Shown here: piece after piece, positions 60,505-64,000 of the stretch
Numbering within the stretch: the stretch's first letter is position 1
How the letters are laid out: every line of letters begins with the position of its first letter
DNA from: Amycolatopsis orientalis DSM 43388
GTDB taxonomy: Bacteria; Actinomycetota; Actinomycetes; Mycobacteriales; Pseudonocardiaceae
Length of the DNA: 64,000 bases
Assembly (NCBI RefSeq): GCF_000411975.1
Contig: NZ_ASXG01000154.1
Location: 186,001 to 250,000 of the forward strand
Reading direction: 5' to 3'
The notes under the pieces: generated by a model
The model's input: only the letters and a program-made list of their open reading frames with translations
Told to the model about the DNA's origin: nothing
The model's database searches: none
Position numbers and translations under genes: made by a program

Positions 60505-61655
60505 GCAAGCCGGACCAGCGGGCGCTGTCGCTTCTCGGGCAGTACCGGGACGGCCTGATCCAGCCCGTCCTCGTCATCACCGCGATCGCCTGCACCGCGG
60601 TTCAGTGGGCGGACGCGACCATCGCGTACCGGCCATTGGCCTTGCCGCTGTTCGTGCTCGTCTCGATCGCCGGGATCGTCTCGCTGCTGCCCTGGACCCG
60701 GCTGCCCGAACGGCGGCAGATCGCCGTGATGAGCTTCTACATGCTGTTCGGCGCGCTGCTCCTGCCGCTGGCGCACGGCACGTTCGCGGCGACCTTCCCG
60801 TTCGTCGCCGCGTCCGCCTCCGGGATCAAGCTCGCGTCCCGCCGGGCCGCGGCGACCATCGCGGTGGCCGGCTCGATCGTCGCGGCGGCCGCGACCTGGA
60901 CGGTCGGACAGCTCGCCCCCGGCACCCCGGTGTGGCCGGTGTGGGTGACGTTGACGGTGGGCCTCCCCGTCGCGGTCGGCATCTCCCACCACGACCGCCT
61001 CGACGCGGTCCGCAATGCCCAGCTCGCCGCCGAATCGGCCCAGCGCGCCCGCGAGTCCGAAGCCCGTGAGGCAGCGCTCGTCGAACGAGGCCGGATCGCG
61101 CGCGAGATCCACGACGTCCTGGGCCACTCGCTTTCCGGGATCGCCCTGCAGCTAGACATGGCCGATGCCCTGCGCGACAGCGGCCGCGACGACGAGGCGG
61201 CCGCCGCGGTCCGCAAGGCACGCGCCATCGCGGTCGACTCGATCACCGAGACCCGCCGCGCGGTGCACGCGCTGCGCGAGGACACGCTGCCGCTGTCTGA
61301 GACGTTGTGCAAACTCGCTGAACACGCCTCGGCCGGGTTCTCGATCGAGGGCGAGGCCGGCGCGGTCGGCCCGGAGACCACGCACGCCATGGTCCGGGCG
61401 GCGCAGGAAGCGATGACCAACGCGGCCAAGCACGCGCCGGGCGCACCCCGGAGCCTCCGGCTGGCCTTCACCGCCGATCAGGTCAAACTGACCGTGCACA
61501 ACGGGCCCGCGACCGAACCCGTCCGCGCCGAACTGGCCGGCGGCTCCGGACTGGGGCTCGTCGGCATGCGCGAACGCGCCGCCCTGCTCGGCGGCACCCT
61601 GCGAGCAGGCCCGGCCGACGGCGGCTGGACCGTGGAACTGGAGCTGCCTCGATGA
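60501..61655 (+). CDS. Two-component sensor histidine kinase (NarL-partner type)
   Basis: 384 residues: about five to six N-terminal membrane helices (residues 20-170), HisKA_3 dimerisation box with the phospho-His in RGRIAREIHDVLGHSLSGIA, then HATPase (AAQEAMTNAAKHAPG; GSGLGLVGMRERAALLGG). Senses through the membrane domain. ATGA overlaps with both neighbours, so it is translated with its regulator. Confidence 0.92.
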   Translation: MSKPDQRALSLLGQYRDGLIQPVLVITAIACTAVQWADATIAYRPLALPLFVLVSIAGIVSLLPWTRLPERRQIAVMSFYMLFGALLLPLAHGTFAATFPFVAASASGIKLASRRAAATIAVAGSIVAAAATWTVGQLAPGTPVWPVWVTLTVGLPVAVGISHHDRLDAVRNAQLAAESAQRARESEAREAALVERGRIAREIHDVLGHSLSGIALQLDMADALRDSGRDDEAAAAVRKARAIAVDSITETRRAVHALREDTLPLSETLCKLAEHASAGFSIEGEAGAVGPETTHAMVRAAQEAMTNAAKHAPGAPRSLRLAFTADQVKLTVHNGPATEPVRAELAGGSGLGLVGMRERAALLGGTLRAGPADGGWTVELELPR

Positions 61656-62302
61656 CCGACCGTCCGATCAGCCTCGTTGTCGTCGACGACCAGGCGACTG
61701 TCCGCGAAGCGCTCGCGGTCATGCTCGACCTCGCCGAGGACGTCAACGTCGTCGCGACCGCCACCAACGGCGCGGAAGCCGTCGAGGCGGCGCAGCAGCA
61801 CCGCCCGGACGTCGTGCTGATGGACCTGAACATGCCGGTTCTGGACGGGGTCGCCGCGACCGGGCGGATCCGCGAAACCCAGCCGGACACCACGGTTCTC
61901 GTGCTCACCACGTTCGACGACGACGAATCGATCCTGGGCGCGCTGCAGGCGGGCGCGAGCGGCTACCTGACGAAAGAGGCGGACCGCACCACGATCCTGC
62001 ACGCCGTGCGCACCGCGGCGCAGGGCCAGACCGTGCTCTCGCCCGAGGTGCAGCAGCGGCTGCTCGCGCTGGCCGCCAAACCGGCCCCGCCCGCGGAACC
62101 GGACCTCGCCCTGACCGCACGCGAACGCGAAATCCTCGGCCTGATCGGGGAAGGGCTGCGCAACCCGGAGATCGCGGCGAAACTGGTGATCAGCGAGGCG
62201 ACGGTGAAAACCCACATCAACAACCTGTTCGCCAAAGCCGGCTTCCACTCGCGGGCGGACGCGGTGCGCTACGCGCTCAAGTATCAGAACGGGCAGCGGT
62301 AA
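61652..62302 (+). CDS. NarL/LuxR-family response regulator
   Basis: 216 residues. Receiver with phosphoacceptor Asp in DVVLMDLNMPVLDG and Lys in GYLTKEADR; LuxR-type helix-turn-helix (LTAREREILGLIGEGLRNPE; ISEATVKTHINNLFAKAGF). Partner of the overlapping kinase. Targets unknown; related systems control the linked membrane genes. Confidence 0.94.
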   Translation: MTDRPISLVVVDDQATVREALAVMLDLAEDVNVVATATNGAEAVEAAQQHRPDVVLMDLNMPVLDGVAATGRIRETQPDTTVLVLTTFDDDESILGALQAGASGYLTKEADRTTILHAVRTAAQGQTVLSPEVQQRLLALAAKPAPPAEPDLALTAREREILGLIGEGLRNPEIAAKLVISEATVKTHINNLFAKAGFHSRADAVRYALKYQNGQR

Positions 62303-62543
62303 CTTCCGCGGGGCAAGGTTTTCTCGCGTTTTCGGCGGGAAGCTCGACCGGCGAATGACCGGGGCCGACGTGGCGGATCTGGGTGGCGGCGCGGGTTTGC
62401 CGCCTTGGCGAGAATGCTGCTGCCCGATCCACGTTCGTTCTGGGGAGCGCGCCTTTCGAAGCCACGGCCTCGCGGTCGAAACCCCCGCCACGGGCAGGGA
62501 AAACCCGGTGCCATCCGTGGTCGTCTTCGTGACAATCGCGGCC

Positions 62544-63275
62544 ATGGCGGAAGTCGAAATCATCGTCGCCCACCACGAACGCGCGACTCTGCGCGTCGGC
62601 GACGTGTTCCTGAAGGTCGACACCGATCAAGCGCGCGCCGACGCGGAGGTCGCGGCGATGGCGCTCGCTCCGGTCCCGACACCCGAGATCCGGTGGCGGA
62701 AACCGCCGGTGCTCGCGCTCGCCGCCTTGCCCGGACGCGAACTCGGCCGACCCGGCACTCCGTCGACCGCATCGCCGGCAGCCTGGGCCGCCGCGGGAGC
62801 CGCCGCCCGGAAGCTGCACGACGCGCCGTTGCCGCCCTCGCCGGGCTGGGACCCCGACGAACTCGCCGCGGACCTCGACCGCGAATGCGCGTGGCTGATC
62901 GCGAACGACGTCCTCCCCGCCGACCTGGTCACCCGCAACCGCCAGATCGCCCAAGCCGCGCTGCGCCCGTGGACCCCGGTGTTCACCCACGGCGATCTGC
63001 AGGTCGCCCACATCTTCGTCCAGGACGACGAGGTGACCGGCATCCTCGACTGGTCCGAGGCCGCCCAAGGCGACGCCCTCTTCGACCTCGCCGCGCTGAC
63101 CCTCGCCCACCAGGAACATCTGCCGGACGTCCTCGCTGGATACGGCACCGAGGTCGACCTCGACGTGCTCCGTGCGTGGTGGTCGCTGCGCGGCCTGCGG
63201 GTCGTCTGCTGGCTGGCCGGACACGGCTTCGACCCGGCGCCGGAGGTCGCGATCTTGAAGACACTGCTATTCTAG
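62544..63275 (+). CDS. APH-fold phosphotransferase-like protein
   Basis: 243 residues. Catalytic loop VFTHGDLQVAHIFVQ has His-x-Asp but His where the family has Asn (HxDxxxxN reads HGDLQVAH); metal site GILDWSEAAQGD is intact. So kinase activity is doubtful or altered. ATG without a Shine-Dalgarno. Its last codons and TAG lie within the palindrome in front of the PadR gene. Preceding 62303-62543 is a gap with no feature seen. Confidence 0.82.
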   Translation: MAEVEIIVAHHERATLRVGDVFLKVDTDQARADAEVAAMALAPVPTPEIRWRKPPVLALAALPGRELGRPGTPSTASPAAWAAAGAAARKLHDAPLPPSPGWDPDELAADLDRECAWLIANDVLPADLVTRNRQIAQAALRPWTPVFTHGDLQVAHIFVQDDEVTGILDWSEAAQGDALFDLAALTLAHQEHLPDVLAGYGTEVDLDVLRAWWSLRGLRVVCWLAGHGFDPAPEVAILKTLLF

Positions 63276-63287
63276 TACTAGAATAGC
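63266..63287. promoter_or_regulatory. Perfect 22-bp palindrome at the padR-like gene
   Basis: GCTATTCTAGT and its exact mirror ACTAGAATAGC abut. The palindrome contains the stop codon of the preceding gene and a TAGAAT that can serve as -10 element, and ends 4 bases before the PadR-like ATG. Placement fits an autoregulatory PadR operator. Confidence 0.75.
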
Positions 63288-63291
63288 GGTC

Positions 63292-64000
63292 ATGCCCGCC
63301 CTCACCGACGCCGAACTGACCGTCCTCGGCCTGCTCGTCGAGCAACCCCGGCACGGCTACGAACTGGAACGAGTGGTCGAGGAACGCGGCGTCCGGTCCT
63401 GGACCGCACTCGGCTTTTCGTCGATCTATTACGTCCTCGACAAACTGGCCAAGCGCGGCCTGATCGAAGCCACCGGCGGCCCGCGCTCCGGGAAGTCGCG
63501 CGCGACCCTTCAAACCACCCAGGCAGGTGTCGAACTCTGCGCGGACGCCACCCGCGAAGCGCTCAGCAGCATCACCCCGACCCACGCGCGCGTCCTCGTC
63601 GCCATGGCGAACAGCCCGGTCCTGCCGGACGAGGAAGTGCGTTCCGGACTGACCGCGCGAGTAACCGCACTGCGCGAGCAACTCGCCGAAGTCCGGGCGA
63701 CGCGTGCCCGCCAAGAACCCCTGCCGGACGCCGCGGCGGCGATCTTCGACTACAGCGAAGCAATGCTCACCGCCGACCTCACCTGGACCGAAAACGTCCT
63801 CGCCAAGGAGACCTCGATGGAGAAGTACGACGTCAAGAAAGCTCACCGCGCACTGTATGCGCCGTCGGCGAAAGACTTCACCGTCGTGGAAGTCCCCGCG
63901 CTCCAGTACCTCGCCGCCGACGGCCACGGAGATCCGAACACCTCTCCCGAGTACTCGAACGCCGTCGAAGCGCTGTACGGAATCGCTTATGCAGTGAAGT
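63292..64000 (+). CDS. PadR-family regulator fused to GyrI-like domain, 3' end cut off
   Basis: 236 residues visible, open at the window end. Residues 1-80 form the PadR winged helix (ELTVLGLLVEQPRHGYELER; SSIYYVLDKLAKRGLIEATG), 85-170 its helical C-terminal domain. Without a stop the frame enters a GyrI-like ligand-binding domain at residue 176 (MEKYDVKKAHRALYAPSAKD; FTVVEVPALQYLAADGHGDP). The internal ATG at 63817 has AAGGAG at a good distance, so a separate GyrI-like protein may also be made. Controlled probably by the palindrome just upstream. Confidence 0.88.
   Translation, partial: MPALTDAELTVLGLLVEQPRHGYELERVVEERGVRSWTALGFSSIYYVLDKLAKRGLIEATGGPRSGKSRATLQTTQAGVELCADATREALSSITPTHARVLVAMANSPVLPDEEVRSGLTARVTALREQLAEVRATRARQEPLPDAAAAIFDYSEAMLTADLTWTENVLAKETSMEKYDVKKAHRALYAPSAKDFTVVEVPALQYLAADGHGDPNTSPEYSNAVEALYGIAYAVK

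Noticed and set aside
63817..64000. Separate GyrI-like gene
   Set aside because: The frame is continuous with the PadR gene, so one fused CDS is the simpler reading; kept as a finding because an internal start is plausible.

Overview
The window is very GC-rich, uses many GTG and TTG starts, and has long chains of ATGA/GTGA-overlapped genes. The family content (SARP/AfsR regulator, IniB/IniA/IniC-type cell-envelope genes, DUF3558 and WXG100-like fragments, many LuxR, MarR, PadR and winged-helix regulators) points to an actinobacterium of the Pseudonocardiaceae. Amycolatopsis is my best guess from recognition alone. It reads as chromosomal arm or accessory sequence: no core biosynthetic gene cluster and no complete mobile element is present, and there is one tRNA gene.

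Left part (1-18000): a truncated S53 peptidase gene, a large SARP-NB-ARC-TPR regulator, secreted proteins, a DUF4396 membrane protein with a CsoR-like palindrome at its start, an orphan sugar/AI-2-type binding protein, a phytase-like esterase whose Shine-Dalgarno is partly inside a perfect hairpin, a wall-spanning propeller protein with a DUF4239 partner, a polyprenyl synthase, a 13-bp repeat array, CapA, and an ABC exporter/membrane protein/winged-helix/DinB gene string.

Middle (18000-25500): a macrolide-type glycosyltransferase preceded by a 10-residue leader peptide and hairpin. It converges on a tightly overlapped operon encoding an amino-acid ABC transporter, an unusual class-V aminotransferase fused to a YheO-like PAS-HTH regulator, and an APH(6)-like kinase. 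A second 13-bp repeat array follows.

25470-34326 is a locus like mycobacterial iniBAC: IniB-, IniA- and IniC-like genes on the minus strand, divergent from a small membrane-anchored Hsp70-like gene and a STAND/LuxR regulator in the position of IniR. The two GTPases have altered nucleotide-binding motifs.

34340-46170: a two-gene oxidoreductase pair, a pentapeptide-repeat protein, an LmeA-like protein, a redox signalling pair (cNMP-domain histidine kinase plus REC-thioredoxin-reductase-like fusion), a beta-helix protein, tRNA-Ala(GGC) with a clear terminator, and a decayed type VII secretion-related cluster followed by about 800 bases without a gene.

46172-56550: an eight-gene acyl-CoA catabolic operon (thiolase, two SDRs, MaoC, APH-like kinase, three acyl-CoA dehydrogenases). 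The kinase and one dehydrogenase look like a split version of ACAD10/ACAD11, suggesting breakdown of hydroxyacyl-CoAs. A VOC protein, a ferredoxin/reductase pair and a chimeric ferredoxin pseudogene follow. The right end (56630-64000) holds small membrane proteins, a MarR regulator, a two-component system, a kinase-like protein, and a PadR regulator fused in frame to a GyrI-like domain that runs off the window.
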